Notes: a model not told the origin generated them from the sequence alone. Shown: positions 10,095 to 21,165, numbered from the stretch's first letter. The stretch is 64,000 nt of DNA from Capra hircus (GCF_001704415.2 NW_017189517.1:12411167-12475166); one strand, 5' to 3'. Numbers and translations: made by a program.

Positions 10095-11240
10095 AGCATG
10101 TCTGTTGAACTCATACTGAGGGGGGCATTGTGCCAGGTACTAGGGAATCTGTATGCAGGTCAGGAAGCAACAGTTAGAACTGGACATGGAACAACAGACT
10201 GGTTCCAAATCAGGAAAGGAATACGTCAAGGCTGTATATTGTCACCCTGCTTATTTAACTTCTGTGCAGAGTACATCATGAGAAATGCTGGGCTGGATGA
10301 AGCACAAACTGGAATTAAGATTGCTAGGAAAAATGTCAATAACATCAGATATGCAGATGACACGACCCTTATGGCAAAAAGTGAAGAGGAACTAAAGAGC
10401 CTCTTGATGAAAGTGAAAGAGGAGAGTGAAAAAGTTGGCTTAAAGCTCAACATTCAGAAAACTAAGACCATGGCATCTGGTCCCATCACTTCATGGGAAA
10501 TAGATGGAGAAACAGTGGAAACAGTGTCAGACTTTATTTTTGGGGGCTCCAAAATCACTGCAGATGGTGACTGCAGCCATGAAATTAAAAGACACTCCTT
10601 GGAAGAAAAGCTATGACCAACCTAGACAGCATATTAAAAGCAGAGACATTACTTTGTCAACAAAGGTCCATCTAGTCAAAGCTATGGTTTTCCCAGTAGT
10701 CATGGATGGATGTGAGAGTTGGACCACAAAGAAAGCTGAGCACTGAAGAATTGATGCTTTTGAACTGTGGTGTTGGAGAAGACTCTTGAGAGTCCCCTGG
10801 ACTGCAAGGAGATTCAACCAGTCAATCCTAAAGGAAATCAGTCCTGGGTGTTCATTGGAAGGACTGATGCTGAAGCTGAAACTCCAATACTTTGGCCACC
10901 TGATGAGAAGAGCTGACTCATTGGAAAAGACCCTGATGGTGGGAAAGATTGAAGGTGGGAATACAAGGGGACAACAGAGGATGAGATGATTGGATGGCAT
11001 CACTGACTCTACGGACATGAGTTTGAGTAAGCTCTGGGAGTTGGTAATGGACAGGGAAGCCTGGCGTGCTGCAGTCCATGGGATTACAAAGAGTCAGACA
11101 TGACTGAGCAAGTGAACTGAACTGAAGTGAGCTGAACTGAGGGACACTGAGATGAACAAAGTTTGGGCACCACCTAGAAAGAATTCACAATCTAGTGGGA
11201 CAGATAAGAAGAGAGTGTGGTATAACAGAGGCCTGTCTGT
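10095..11240 (-). mobile_element. L2 LINE 3' region, split by BovB
   Basis: The left half reads 'gcattgtgccaggtactagg' up to about 10143. The right half resumes after BovB with 'gggacactgagatgaacaaa' and 'cacaatctagtgggacagat'. Together they form the antisense L2 3' consensus, so BovB inserted into a pre-existing L2. Confidence 0.7.
10144..11136 (+). mobile_element. BovB LINE 3' third, includes RT motif C
   Basis: Sense BovB, 5'-truncated within the RT domain and ending at the BovB 3' terminus. The frame at 10080-10616 covers RT text: 'RQGCILSPCLFNFCAEYIM', then the catalytic motif C as 'IRYADDTTLM', then the thumb-proximal 'TMASGPITSWEIDGETVETV'. The frame breaks near 10600 (shift within the 'DCSHEIKRHS' region) and resumes at 10504-10746 in another frame, with a stop before the C-terminal 'RIDAFELWCW' block. 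It is inserted in L2. The flanking duplication is too short to call with confidence. Confidence 0.95.
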
Positions 11241-11805
11241 ATTTCCACAGGAATGTAAATAAGGGGGTAGATTAATGTTTACTTCTGTTTTTCTGGAACA
11301 TAGGCAGACTTACCCTGAAAGTGGATTCCTGCAGAATGCTTTGGAGTTTTCCAAAGGATAAGGCATACCTCATTTTGGTTTTTGTTTTCATCTGTATTCC
11401 CTTGTTTATTACATTCATTCTCAATGTGTTTGCTTTTTGTAGTTTCTCTTGCATAGATTACCTGTTTATTTTTTGTAATTTTCAATTGCATTAATAGTAA
11501 TATTTGTAGGAACTTAGTATCATAACAAAGCAAAGCTAACAAGGATAATAATGTCACAACAACCATTTGTTGGAAGGAAAAGAGAAAGGATCACAATGTT
11601 GAGCTGAGATGTAGGAGAGCATGAATACCTACCTCAGAAAGAAAAACGATGCGCCTAAGTTCACTCCCAAGACTAGATAATGACTTTCAAAAAAAAACAT
11701 GTCTACTTCATTTTAGAAATCATTTTAAAATTTATTTATCCTTGAATCATGGCAGAGTAGTTCCCAAGTACTGGGCCAGGCTTATGAATTGGTTCATCAT
11801 ATGAT
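11241..11805. other. Unassigned block
   Basis: No gene or confident repeat. Short minus-strand open frames (60-95 codons, 11272-11566) have no recognisable similarity. Contains an A8 run near 11690. Confidence 0.4.
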
Positions 11806-12210
11806 AAGCAATAGAATGTCATACAAAGAGCATGGATTTTGGAGGGAGACAACCTGGGTTTAAGTCCTGGTTTGACCACATACAAGCTGTATTAGTTTTC
11901 TCCTATTTCTACCTTCTCAGCCTATTTTTGCATCTCTTAAGTTGGAGGGTCAATCATACCTACCCTCTAATGAAATTATTAGTGTTAAATTAGGTAATAG
12001 GTAGAAAGTAGTTGAAAAAGGACATGGCAACCCACTCCAACATTCTTGCCTGAAGAATGCCATGGACTGAGGAGCCTGGCAGGCTATAGTCCATGGGGTC
12101 ACAAGAGTCAGATATGATTTAGCCACTAAACTACCACCACCATAAAGTAGCTAGTATATCACATGACACATGGTATCCACTCAATAAATCCTAGTCTTGT
12201 TCATTGTTAC
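11806..12210 (+). mobile_element. MIR SINE, split by a Bov-A SINE
   Basis: Sense MIR: 'aagagcatggattttggagg', 'gacaacctgggtttaagtcc', 'tttgaccacatacaagctg', and after the inserted SINE 'ggtatccactcaataaatcc'. It contains 12012-12143 as a later insertion. Confidence 0.75.
12012..12143 (+). mobile_element. Bov-A monomer SINE fragment
   Basis: Sense BovB-derived A monomer, 'gaaaaaggacatggcaaccc' to 'agtcagatatgatttagcca'. It lacks the tRNA-like head. Short duplicates 'aaagtag' lie at 12005-12011 and 12144-12150. Confidence 0.88.
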
Positions 12211-12373
12211 TGGGTTGGGAAGATAAGACAAAATTCTAAGAAGGACTAATTCTCTTCCATCTTGTTGACAGCACAAATTAACTGAAGAATCCTAACAAGG
12301 AAATTCCCCATACCACCAAGATGGGGAAAGTCATGTTATGAATACATAAACAGTCTGATAAGACAATAGAGAG

Positions 12374-12497
12374 TTCAGTTCAGTTCAGTCGCTAAGTCGT
12401 GTCCGACTCTGCAATCCCATGAACCACAGCACACCAGGTCTCCCTGTCCATCATGAACTTCCAGAGTTCACCCAAACCAATGTCCATTGAGTCCATA
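12374..12497 (-). mobile_element. BovB 3' terminus, heavily 5'-truncated
   Basis: Only the last about 125 bp of BovB, antisense: 'ttcagttcagtcgctaag', 'gtcgtgtccgactctgcaat', 'ccaatgtccattgagtcc'. Confidence 0.93.
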
Positions 12498-12499
12498 AT

Positions 12500-13339
12500 G
12501 AGAGTGGAGTGGCTCTGTTTCTCCAGGGTAGAGGGGAAAGGGAAGGATATTTAGAAGAGATTTAGAGGTAAATTGCAATTCTGCTTTCAGCATGACTAAT
12601 TTTCACTTTGAAAATTAGCAACTCTTTAGTAAAACTCTTGATAGAGGTCCATTAGGATTTGTGTGTGACAAAGAGTAGCTACTAATGGCCCTCAATGATG
12701 AGTAAGTGTTTTGCTCCAAATATGACTTATTTAATGGAAAGTAATGGCTGTCTCACTGCAGCAAGAAGAGTGATGCTAAGTGGCCTCTTCACATGTATGT
12801 TCCTTTTAGTGCTGGCCTTTGGCAGACCACACATACTTGAGAGACACTAAACAAAAAGGACTCAGGCCCACCTGGTAAAAACCACTATACAGTGCACCCA
12901 GAAATTGCTTTCAGTCCATTTTCCTCATGCTCCATGGTCCTTCCTATACATTCTCAACCTCTTTGTGGTTCTAAAGGTGGAGACTATTGATCTAATGGAA
13001 ACGAACCAGAAAGTAAGGAAGTCTAATTATTTTCCCCCTCTGAATCAAATCTCCACTAAGTAGCACATGAGAACATCTGTATCTTCATCTAGAAAATGAG
13101 GCTTGGGCTCAAGGACCTTAAAGGCCTGTCCTTGTGAATCTGGTTTTCAGTGTTCCCCAGCTTCTGTTTCATTTCTAAATGGAAATATGGGCTAAAGCAC
13201 ACACTTGAAACATGAAATTGATATGTTGATTGAAAGCAAAAAACAAAAAAATGCTTCACAGGCTGACTGACTTCTGCATGTATTTGGCATGCCAGAGGGT
13301 AGCACCCTAGCCCACTTTCTGCCCCAAAAGTATTTGAGA
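12500..13339. other. Unassigned, repeat-poor block
   Basis: No recognised gene or repeat family. A weak MIR-like phrase 'catctagaaaatgagg' occurs near 13088. Open frames are short and uninformative. Confidence 0.45.
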
Positions 13340-14697
13340 GCTGTCATAGCAAACACCCTCTTCAAACAACACAAGAGAAGACTCTACACATGGACGTCAC
13401 CAGATGGTCGACACCGAAAGCAGACTGATTATATTCTTTGCAGCCAAAGATGGAGAAGCTCTATACAGTCAGCAAAAACAAGACCAGGAGCTTACTGTGG
13501 CTCAGATCATGAACTCCTTATTGCCAAATTCAGATTGAAATTTAAAAAAGTGGAGAAAACCACTAGATCATTCAGGTATGACCTAAATCAAATCCCTTAT
13601 GACTATACAGTAGAAGTGAGAAATAGATTTAAGGGACTAGATCTGATAGACAGAGTGCCTGATGAACTATGGACGGAGGTTCGTGACATTGTACAGGAGA
13701 CAGGGATCAAGACCATCCCCAAGAAAAAGAAACACAAAAAAGCAAAATGGCTGTCTGAGGAGGCCTTACAAATAGCCGCAAAAATAAGGGAAGTGAAAAG
13801 CAAAGGAGAAAAGGAAAGATATGCCCATTTGAATGCAGAGTTCCAAAGAATAGCAAGGAGAGATAAGAAAGCCTTCCTCAGCAATCACTGCAAAGAAATA
13901 GAGGAAAACAACAGAATGGGAAAGACTAGAGATCTCTTCAAGAAAATTAGAGATATCAAGGGAACATTTCATGCAAAGATGGGCTCGATAAAGGACAGAA
14001 ATGGTAGGGACCTAACAGGAGCAGAAGATATAAAGAAGAGGTGGCAAGAATACACAGAAGAACTGTACAAAAAAGATCTTCACGACCCAGATAATCACGA
14101 TGGTGTGATCACTCATCTAGAGCCAGACATCCTGGAATGTGAAGTCAAGTGGGCCTTAGAAAGCATCACTGCAAACAAAGCTAGTGGAGGTGATGGAATT
14201 CCAGCTGAGCTATTTCAAATCCTGAAAGAGGATGCTGTGAAAGTGCTGCACTCAATATGTCAGCAAATTTGGAAAACTCAGCAGTGGCCACAGGACTGGA
14301 AAAGGTCAGTTTTCATTCCAATCCCAAAGAAAGGCAATGCCAAAGAAGGCTCAGACTACCACACAATTGCATTCATCTCACATGCTAGCAAAGTAATGCT
14401 CAAAATTCTCCAAGCCAGGCTTCAGCAATATGTGAACCGTGAACTTCCAGATGTTCAAGCTGGATTTCAAAAAGGCAGAGGAAGCAGAGATCAAATTGCC
14501 AACATTCTCTGGATCATGAGAAAAGCAAGAGAGTTCCAGAAAAACATCAATTTCTGCTTTATTGACTATGCCAAAGCCTTTGACTGTGTGGATCACAATA
14601 AACTGTGGACAATTCTGAGAGAGATGGGAATACCAGACCACCTGACCTGCCTCTTGAGAAACCTGTATGCAGGTCAGGAAGCAAAAGTTAGAACTGA
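13340..14697 (+). mobile_element. BovB LINE central coding segment, long open frame, no 3' end
   Basis: Sense BovB carrying the end of the APE-type endonuclease and the first part of the RT. The frame 13289-14761 (490 codons) is open throughout. Residues of about 17-469 are BovB, and the rest is read-through from flanks. The endonuclease C-terminal motif 'GSDHELL' (with the catalytic-type SDH) is at about residue 72-78. A linker rich in K/R follows. RT fingers/palm carry 'GGDGIPAELF', 'RSVFIPIPKKG', 'QAGFQKGRGSRDQ' and motif A 'FCFIDYAKAFDCVDH'. The element stops at 'LYAGQEAKVRT', before motif C (YADD), so the enzyme would be inactive. Both ends are lost, and no TSD or A tail is seen. It is the best-preserved BovB coding stretch in the window. 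It is not a host gene. Confidence 0.95.
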
Positions 14698-15112
14698 CTC
14701 TGTTCTGAGTCTCCTCCTCGGTGGCAGCTCTTCAGGCTTTGGTCACAGGGGAGCACTCTGATGTCTCCACTGAAAGCTCACAGAACACTTGCCTACTTCT
14801 CTGGTCATTCTGGACCTCAATCTGTCCAGGTCATTTGGTGCAGCCAGCAGGCCACAAAAGAATTCTCTTTTGAGTGGAGGCCAGCTCTTGTCTGTCCCAA
14901 TAGTTCAGTAGGAGATCTCTGCCTAGGCTAATTTGAAAATGCAACAATAGAATGAATGGATTTGGGTTGCTCATGACAAGTTGTTTTTATTTCCTTGTGG
15001 CAAATCTGCTTAGTGGGGCAAGAGAAGTCTCAGTTAACAGACAGGACAGAAAAGGTGGCCTACATACATGATGTCATTTAAGATCTGGGAGAGTCCCCTC
15101 CCCATCTCCGCT
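14698..15112. other. Unassigned block after truncated BovB
   Basis: Not recognised. The first about 80 bp continue the BovB reading frame by chance to 14761. It is possibly an eroded LTR or unique DNA, with no decisive motif seen. Confidence 0.35.
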
Positions 15113-15293
15113 TTGTTCTGACTCATCTTATCTTTGATCCATCCCATTGGTTTCATTAGTGTCCTCTTCCAAATGAAATTTTCCCTAAATTTTTGAAAAC
15201 ATGGTGTGAATTGTTTGAGTCATCATTCTGAAAGTTCTAGCATGGGCATTGGTACTATTTCTTGAGTAGATTTTCAGAGATGAGTCAGAACAA
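15113..15293. repeat. 181-bp segment bounded by perfect 16-bp inverted repeats
   Basis: The left arm 'ttgttctgactcatct' at 15113-15128 is exactly reverse-complementary to 'agatgagtcagaacaa' at 15278-15293. Each arm contains TGACTCA/TGAGTCA, the AP-1 (TRE) consensus core. The internal 149 bp is unrecognised. It could be an unclassified MITE, a chance fold-back or a regulatory pair. No flanking duplication is evident. Confidence 0.7.
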
Positions 15294-15829
15294 GGAGTAA
15301 GAAAACCAGAGAAAATTAGGGGCAGAAATGCTTAAATGTTATATTCATGAATAAACTCATAGATAAGAGAAACTTGATTTCCTTGGCCATCTGGTGGTTC
15401 GTAAATTTAATTTTTTAATTTTACATAATAAATAACAGACACATGGGTGACTTTGGATATCTTGTTTCCTTTGCTGCGTTCAGGATTAGGAGATAATCCT
15501 GAGACTGTTCATTGTGTATTCTCAACACACGTAGGCATTAACCCATCAGGAGGTTGAGTACTTTGTGTTCACCAGAAGACCATTCCAGTTGAAAATGCTT
15601 TTTAATTAACAGGGGCTTTGCATCAGCTTTCCTATCTACCCAGCTAGAGTTCCCAAGTCTGGGCAGGTGCATCCTGTTATATATTACAGAATAACAAAGG
15701 GGAGTACAAGGGCAGGGACACTTCAGACAATCATGACCTAACGCGTACTTGCTTCCTTGCTCTGTTTCCAGGTGATTCTGTTGCTCCTTCTGCCAAATTC
15801 CCCAAAGAAGTTTTCTTTAAACAAACTGT
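15294..15829. other. Unassigned block
   Basis: No recognised gene or repeat. Contains an AT-rich stretch at 15400-15440. Confidence 0.4.
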
Positions 15830-15990
15830 GTCTCTGGTTGCTTCATTCATTCACTCATTCATTTAAGCATACATCCAACAAATTATCTACTGAAAATCTT
15901 TTCTGTGTTATGGGCTAGGGTAGGCCCTGGGCATATAGTGTTGAACAAGGACAGCTTACTATCTAAGACTGAAGACAGTTATTCACGAAA
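15830..15990 (-). mobile_element. L2 LINE 3' terminus
   Basis: Antisense L2 end: 'cattcattcactcattcatt' (the TGAA repeat tail), then 'atgggctagggtaggccctg' and 'gcatatagtgttgaacaagg'. Diverged. Confidence 0.65.
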
Positions 15991-16305
15991 TCATAAAGAT
16001 TGATACTTTAGTGCCAGAAGTCTTGGGAAAATTTCCCACATGGATTTATACCCTTTCCTCCCAACAGTGTTTCTTTTTCTGCCTTTAAAGGCCTGTCTCT
16101 CTGATGAAAATGGAATACCCCACTCAGTGATTCCATGGAACCCTAGGAATGATGTCACTGCCCCCACTGCCCAGTAATTTGAGGTGGCAAGGAGTGCTCC
16201 CAAAGCCAAGAACTGGTAGGATCATAGAACTGAGTGTCAGGACTGCTAACACATAGTTTATATATAGCACACTAGCAACTGGACTTGGCATATGGGGCCA
16301 GATGT
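15991..16305. other. Unassigned block
   Basis: No recognised feature. A 72-codon minus-strand frame (15991-16209) has no recognisable similarity. Confidence 0.35.
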
Positions 16306-16322
16306 GGCAGTGGTCTTTCTAA

Positions 16323-16545
16323 GTGCGTGCGTACTAAGTCACTTCAGTCATGTCTGACCCTTTGTGACCCCATGGACTATGGCCCACCATGCTCCTTTGT
16401 CCATGGGATTCTCTAGGCAAGAATACTGGAGTGCATTGCCATGTCCTTCTCCAGGAGATCTTCGCTACCTAGGGACTGAACCTGCGTCTCCTTCGGCTCC
16501 TGCATTGCAGGGAGATTCTTTACTGCTGAGCCACCAGGGAAGCCC
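16323..16545 (-). mobile_element. Bov-tA SINE
   Basis: Antisense, 'cacttcagtcatgtctgacc' to 'gagccaccagggaagccc'. An imperfect duplicate of about 14 bp ('agtggtctttctaag' against 'agtgatcttcctag') flanks it. Confidence 0.93.
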
Positions 16546-16704
16546 AGTGATCTTCCTAGTTCCCCATTTTACCCACCTGCCCAAACCAGCAGAGTCACTG
16601 AAGGCTGATATCTGCAGCCAATCCTGACCAACAGTGGGGAGAGACAGGGGTGAGAAGAGGGTGGTAATTACACATAAGGATCATAGAATTTCAGAGTTGG
16701 TGTG

Positions 16705-16865
16705 GTCTATACACTTGATACCCATAGTATGGTCCATAGACCAGCAGCATAAACATAACCTGGGAGCTTCTTGGAAAAGCGGAACATCAGGCTCCACCCC
16801 AGACCTACTGACTCTGGATCTGCCTTTGTACGATATCCCCAGGTGATTTGTAAGCATATGAAATT
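16705..16865. mobile_element. MER5/MER20-class hAT-Charlie MITE
   Basis: Non-autonomous hAT element: 'tatggtccatagaccagcag', 'aacctgggagcttcttgg', 'ccaccccagacctactga', 'ccaggtgatttgtaagca'. The subfamily is not resolved. Confidence 0.7.
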
Positions 16866-16894
16866 TTTATAAAGATACTTATATACATTTATTC

Positions 16895-17020
16895 TTATTT
16901 ATTTATATTTTGGCCATGCCACTCAGCATGTGGGATCTTAGTGCAATGGAAGTGTGGACTGCTTAACTCGCAGGGTGCATGAGTTCAATCCCTTGTCAGG
17001 GAACTAAGATCAGACCCTGA
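16895..17020. mobile_element. CHR SINE remnant in fold-back arrangement
   Basis: An antisense piece ('tattttggccatgccactca', 'catgtgggatcttagtgcaa', 'ggaagtgtggactgcttaac') is followed within a few bases by a sense piece of the same SINE ('ttcaatcccttgtcaggg', 'aactaagatc'). This is two oppositely oriented fragments, or one inverted insertion. Confidence 0.6.
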
Positions 17021-17117
17021 CCATCCTCTCTCTCTGTCTTTTAAAGGATATGCAAGCCTCAGTGATAAGAAGGAAGTCTAGAAAGCAAAAATGAATCTTC
17101 AAATTACCAAAGGGTTG

Positions 17118-17386
17118 CTACTGCTGCTACTGCTGCTAAGTCGCTTCAGTCATGTCCGACTCTGTGCAACCCCACAGACGGCAGCCCACCAGGCTCCCCC
17201 GTCCCTGGGATTCTCCAGGCAAAACACTGCAGTGGGTTGCCATTTCCTTCTCCAACGCGTGAAAGTGAAGTCACTCAGTCATGTGCCACTCTTAGCGACC
17301 CCATGGACTGCAGCGCACCAGGCTCCTCCGTCCATGGGATTTTCCAGGCAAGAGTACTGGAATGGAGTGCCACTGCCTTCTCCGAT
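17118..17386 (-). mobile_element. BOV-A2 dimeric SINE with 10-bp TSD
   Basis: Antisense, starting with the CTG-rich terminus 'ctactgctgctactgctgct', two A monomers joined at 'aacgcgtgaaagtgaagtca', ending 'gccactgccttctccga'. Perfect duplication 'caaagggttg' at 17108-17117 and 17387-17396. Confidence 0.95.
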
Positions 17387-17396
17387 CAAAGGGTTG

Positions 17397-18554
17397 GGGG
17401 AAATTAAGAAGAATAGCTTTCATTTTCCAAAGATGAAAATAAAAGCACCTCTTTTCTGTGTTTTGAGTATAATTCAGGACAATTCAGGCTGATTTAGATT
17501 CCCCAAAGCTCAACATTTTTAACAGGGCAGATAGTAAGTCGATAGTATCTTACTTCTAATGCAATATATTGCCTCAAATTTTGATATCTTTGCTATTAAT
17601 AAGGAATATGTCCCTGAATACAGTCCTAAGAAACATGATGAAGTCCCTGAACCATCTCACCTGCACTTGGGGACCAAGGCTTGCTCCAGGTAGCATGGGA
17701 AAAGAGTGAAGCTGATCTAGAACATTCTTCTTCTGTTGTCACTTCTTTGGGGGCTGGCTCTTGCCCCTTTAGGTAATGCCCCCTTTTTATTTGGTTCCTA
17801 ATGCTCTCTCCCTGCCTGTTCTCTCCCCTAGCAAAGAAGAGGCCATCTTCTAAAAATATCCAGTCATGTAACAGGTTACTAGAGTGTCTGAACATGAAAA
17901 AAAGAAAAGAAAGAAACCCATGGAGAGGGGAAAACTTAGCCCAAAAGGATGGTTGCTCAAGCTGAAACTCAAGCTAGGAATGTGGATGAAGGTATAATGC
18001 AGTGGGGTCTTCAGATCCCATCCATTGCTGTTTATTTGCTTTTCCCATAGAAAAGGTCAGATCTGAGAATGACACCTGCCCCTGCCTGACTTCGTAAGGG
18101 GATTAGTAAGGAAAAACTAGGTCATAGATGTGAAAGCGCTTTTGACACAAATCAAATCAGGGTTTTGATTTTTCCCAATCTAATATCTCCCTGCCTTAGG
18201 GTCAGTTTCTGCCCCAATCTCTCCATTTTTCAAAATGAGAATACTATATACTCCTGCATTTCTTTGCAAAGCTGCTGGGTTAAAAGGAAACAATTGTGTT
18301 GATTGCAATGCCCATTGGATCATAAATGTATGAGATGATTGTATTAACTGGACCAATGGCATCACAGAAGAACCGTGGTTGTTTTCAGCCTGCATTTCAA
18401 ATTGGTCTGGAGTTAAGCAAGGCTCAGGCAGGTGAAAATTTGGCACCTTGGAACCATACACCAGAGGAATGAACACACCTGCTGTGTTTGATGGCTGGAG
18501 GACAGAAATAGTTCTGCTTCATTTTAAGAACTAACTCCATGCCATTTACTTGTT
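17397..18554. other. Unassigned, repeat-poor block (about 1.15 kb)
   Basis: No recognised gene, repeat or RNA. Open frames of 83-98 codons on the minus strand (17626-17895, 18180-18476) lack recognisable similarity. Confidence 0.45.
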
Positions 18555-18725
18555 TTCTCTGGAAGTTAACCCAGATGCCTTTGGGGGACAAAGAGTTCTT
18601 CTGAAGGTGTGGTCTTTGGACCCACTGCATCAGAATTCTGTGCTTGCTACAAATGTAAATTCTTGGCCCCAGCATCTTGCCAAACCCACTGATTCAAGAT
18701 CTGTTTGGGTGGGACCAGGAATGCC
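18555..18725. mobile_element. MER5-like hAT MITE (diverged)
   Basis: Phrases 'gtgtggtctttggaccca', 'ctgcatcagaattctgtg' and 'cccactgattcaagatctg' follow the order of MER5/MER20-type elements. It is strongly diverged. Confidence 0.5.
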
Positions 18726-18814
18726 ATACAGTAAACAAAAGGATGATTCTCTGACAGACTAAGGTATATGACCCACAATCACCAGTGGATTGAATTCTTC
18801 AAATATTGCTGTCA

Positions 18815-18990
18815 GGAAGTGGGTCTCCACCCTGGCCATGCACAAGAATCACCTAGAAGACTAGTAGATAAAACACCCATGGCCCGCCCATCCTGGACTG
18901 ATTAAATGAGATTTTCTAGCGCTGAGGCCCTAGTATCTGCATTTTTTAAAAGCTCCTCTGGTGATTTTAGGTGTGCAATCAGGGCTGGGG
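18815..18990. mobile_element. MER5A-type hAT-Charlie MITE
   Basis: 'gggtctccaccctggccatg', 'cacaagaatcacctagaag', 'tctgcattttttaaaagctc', 'ctctggtgattttaggtgtg' and 'caatcagggctggg'. Near-palindromic ends are typical of MER5A. Confidence 0.75.
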
Positions 18991-19828
18991 ACAACCTTTA
19001 GTACCATTGTTGGAATCCCTCCCCAACTGCCCCTACTCAAGGGCGCTCCCAGCTCAGGTATGCTGCCTCCCAGCCCTTCTCAAGCTTCTTTTCTGCACAC
19101 TTGTTAAGGGTCAGAAGACCCCCAACAGCACATTCCATGTGCTTCATACTGAGGAAGTCAATGATCAACCAAAGAGGAATAGATTTTGTTAAGGAGCCCA
19201 GTCCAGCAGGAGAAACAGTCCCAATCACAAAAGGCAGATAGAAGCCATCTCTCTAGTTGACCCCGTTGATCCTCTGGGTTCTTGAAATAAGGCCCTTGGT
19301 CTACCACCCACCAGAGAATTACTTGCTTACAAAGATCCCTTGCTTTACCCATTTCTTATCTCCTCGTTCAAAGCATCTTTTAAAAGATCTGATTTTGAAA
19401 GTCCCTGGAAGGCACTGTAGTCCTCAAATTATTTGGGCCTATGTGACTTTCTACCTAGATCCTGATGATTCTGTCAGGTATGAGTTACAAATTGTTTGGT
19501 CTCAGCCCTGGGACACTGGCCTGGCTAGCACATGAGTGTAGCAGAGCAGAGATAGGGTGACAAGTCCTAACTCACAGGGTACGAGAAGGAGCTGCTCTTT
19601 CCTCTGCCAAAAAATCAACCTTTATGTTCGAATTCAGTGTCTGTGAAAAACCCTTTCTTAAACTCATCTCACTGGATTCTCCCTGGAGATGATGAGGTTT
19701 TTAGGCAGCAATTCCATTCAGGCTAACGTATGGAGTAATTTATAATCTACTTCCCCTCCTGTAAAAGGACTTAATTAAGGTTAGAATTTTACAGAAGGCA
19801 TGGACATTAGACAGCTCCAAGAGTCAAA
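18991..19828. other. Unassigned, repeat-free block
   Basis: One of the cleaner blocks of apparently single-copy DNA. No exon or RNA signature is recognised. Frames of 63-92 codons on both strands overlap one another and lack similarity I can name. Confidence 0.45.
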
Positions 19829-19839
19829 ATGAGTCATCC

Positions 19840-20025
19840 TGATTTTTTAAAAAATTTATTATTTTTTAAAGTCTTTATTGAATTTGTTACACTATTGCTT
19901 CTATTTTCTGCTTTGTTTTTTTGGCTGTGAGGCATGTGGGATCTTAGCTCCCTGACCAGGTAGCGAACCTTCACCCCCTGCATTGGAAGGCAAACTCTTA
20001 ACCCACTAGACCACCAGGGAAGTCC
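19840..20025 (-). mobile_element. CHR-type SINE
   Basis: Antisense: T-rich start, 'ttggctgtgaggcatgtggg', 'cttagctccctgaccagg', 'gaccaccagggaagtccc'. The target duplicate is 'atgagtcatc' (about 19830) against 'atgggtcatc' (about 20026). Confidence 0.88.
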
Positions 20026-20452
20026 CATGGGTCATCTTTAGGCTGGCTGCCTGGTTTTTCAGATGGTGGCTTTTGCTTCTTCCCCTTCCTGTAATAAGCT
20101 ACTTTTTGTAATTTATCAGCTAAGGAATTATTTAGGCACTGTTAAGTCATCTCCTACCTAACACCAAAATATATTCTCTTCAAAAAAAGGGAGAAGAAAG
20201 TTTTTGGTGACCGTGACCTTGTTTACCTTGACATTGAAGGAGCCACAAAGGACCCTTTCTCATTTCATTTTATGGAATTCATATGTTCTCACTCCTAGTC
20301 TGATCTGGTATACCTTTCAGAAATCTAGCTTTGTGAGAAAAATTCTGCTTATTTTTTAACCCCAACTTGGCAATGATGCATGCTTGCCTGGAACAAATAA
20401 TTTAGGCTCCTAGCTTCTCATTTAACATTAAAGTTTGTCTCTTTTATTTATA
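20026..20452. other. Unassigned block
   Basis: No recognised gene or repeat. Confidence 0.4.
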
Positions 20453-20714
20453 CCCATGGCAACCCACTCCAGTACTCTTGCCTGGAAAATCCCATGGACA
20501 GAGGAGCCTGGTAGGCTGCAGTCCGTGGGGCTGCTAGGAGTCAGATCCGACTGAGCAACTTTACTTTCACTTTTCACTTTCACCCATTGGAGAAGGAAAC
20601 GGTAACCCACTCCAGTGTTCTTGCCTGGAGAATCCCAGGGACGGGGGAGCCTGGTGGGCTGCCGTCTATGGGGTCGCACAGAGTCGGACACGACTGAAGC
20701 GACTTAGCAGCAGG
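20453..20714 (+). mobile_element. BOV-A2 dimeric SINE
   Basis: Sense, 'ccatggcaacccactccagt' to 'gaagcgacttagcagcag', with the inter-monomer 'cttttcactttcacccattg'. The first monomer lacks a few 5' bases. Confidence 0.94.
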
Positions 20715-21165
20715 GAATGGTTAGAGTTTTGATTAGCAACCACTTGAAATACCTCAGCTGCTCAATGGAGGAAAAGTGACATTAATGGCCAATTGCAGAG
20801 TAGTGGGAGGCTGTGGCAACAGACCTAAGCATAATTATCAACTGAGCAGAAGGGCACATGGAGTGAGCTAGCACTCAGTAAGTAATATGTAGGAAATTAA
20901 CTAAACTAGCTAAGGATCAATAGTAAGGAACTTAGAGTCCTTTAAACATCAGGCAAAGGGATTACTTTTATCACTTACAAATATGTTATTTAATAATGAT
21001 TAGCCTTTCTGCTTCCATTGATTTGATTAGTTCTATGACAATACATGATAAGCAGCAGTGGTAGAGAAGGGAGTAGTTTAGGAGCAAAATAAACATTCTG
21101 AATCCCAAGAGAATCAGTTATGAACATGCGATGTAGCAGTGGGATGTTTTAACACCTGTATGAAA
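20715..21165. other. Unassigned block
   Basis: No recognised gene or repeat; AT-rich. Confidence 0.4.

Noticed and set aside
13289..14761. 490-codon frame as a possible host gene
   Set aside because: Endonuclease and RT motifs identify it as BovB, and the end is random read-through.
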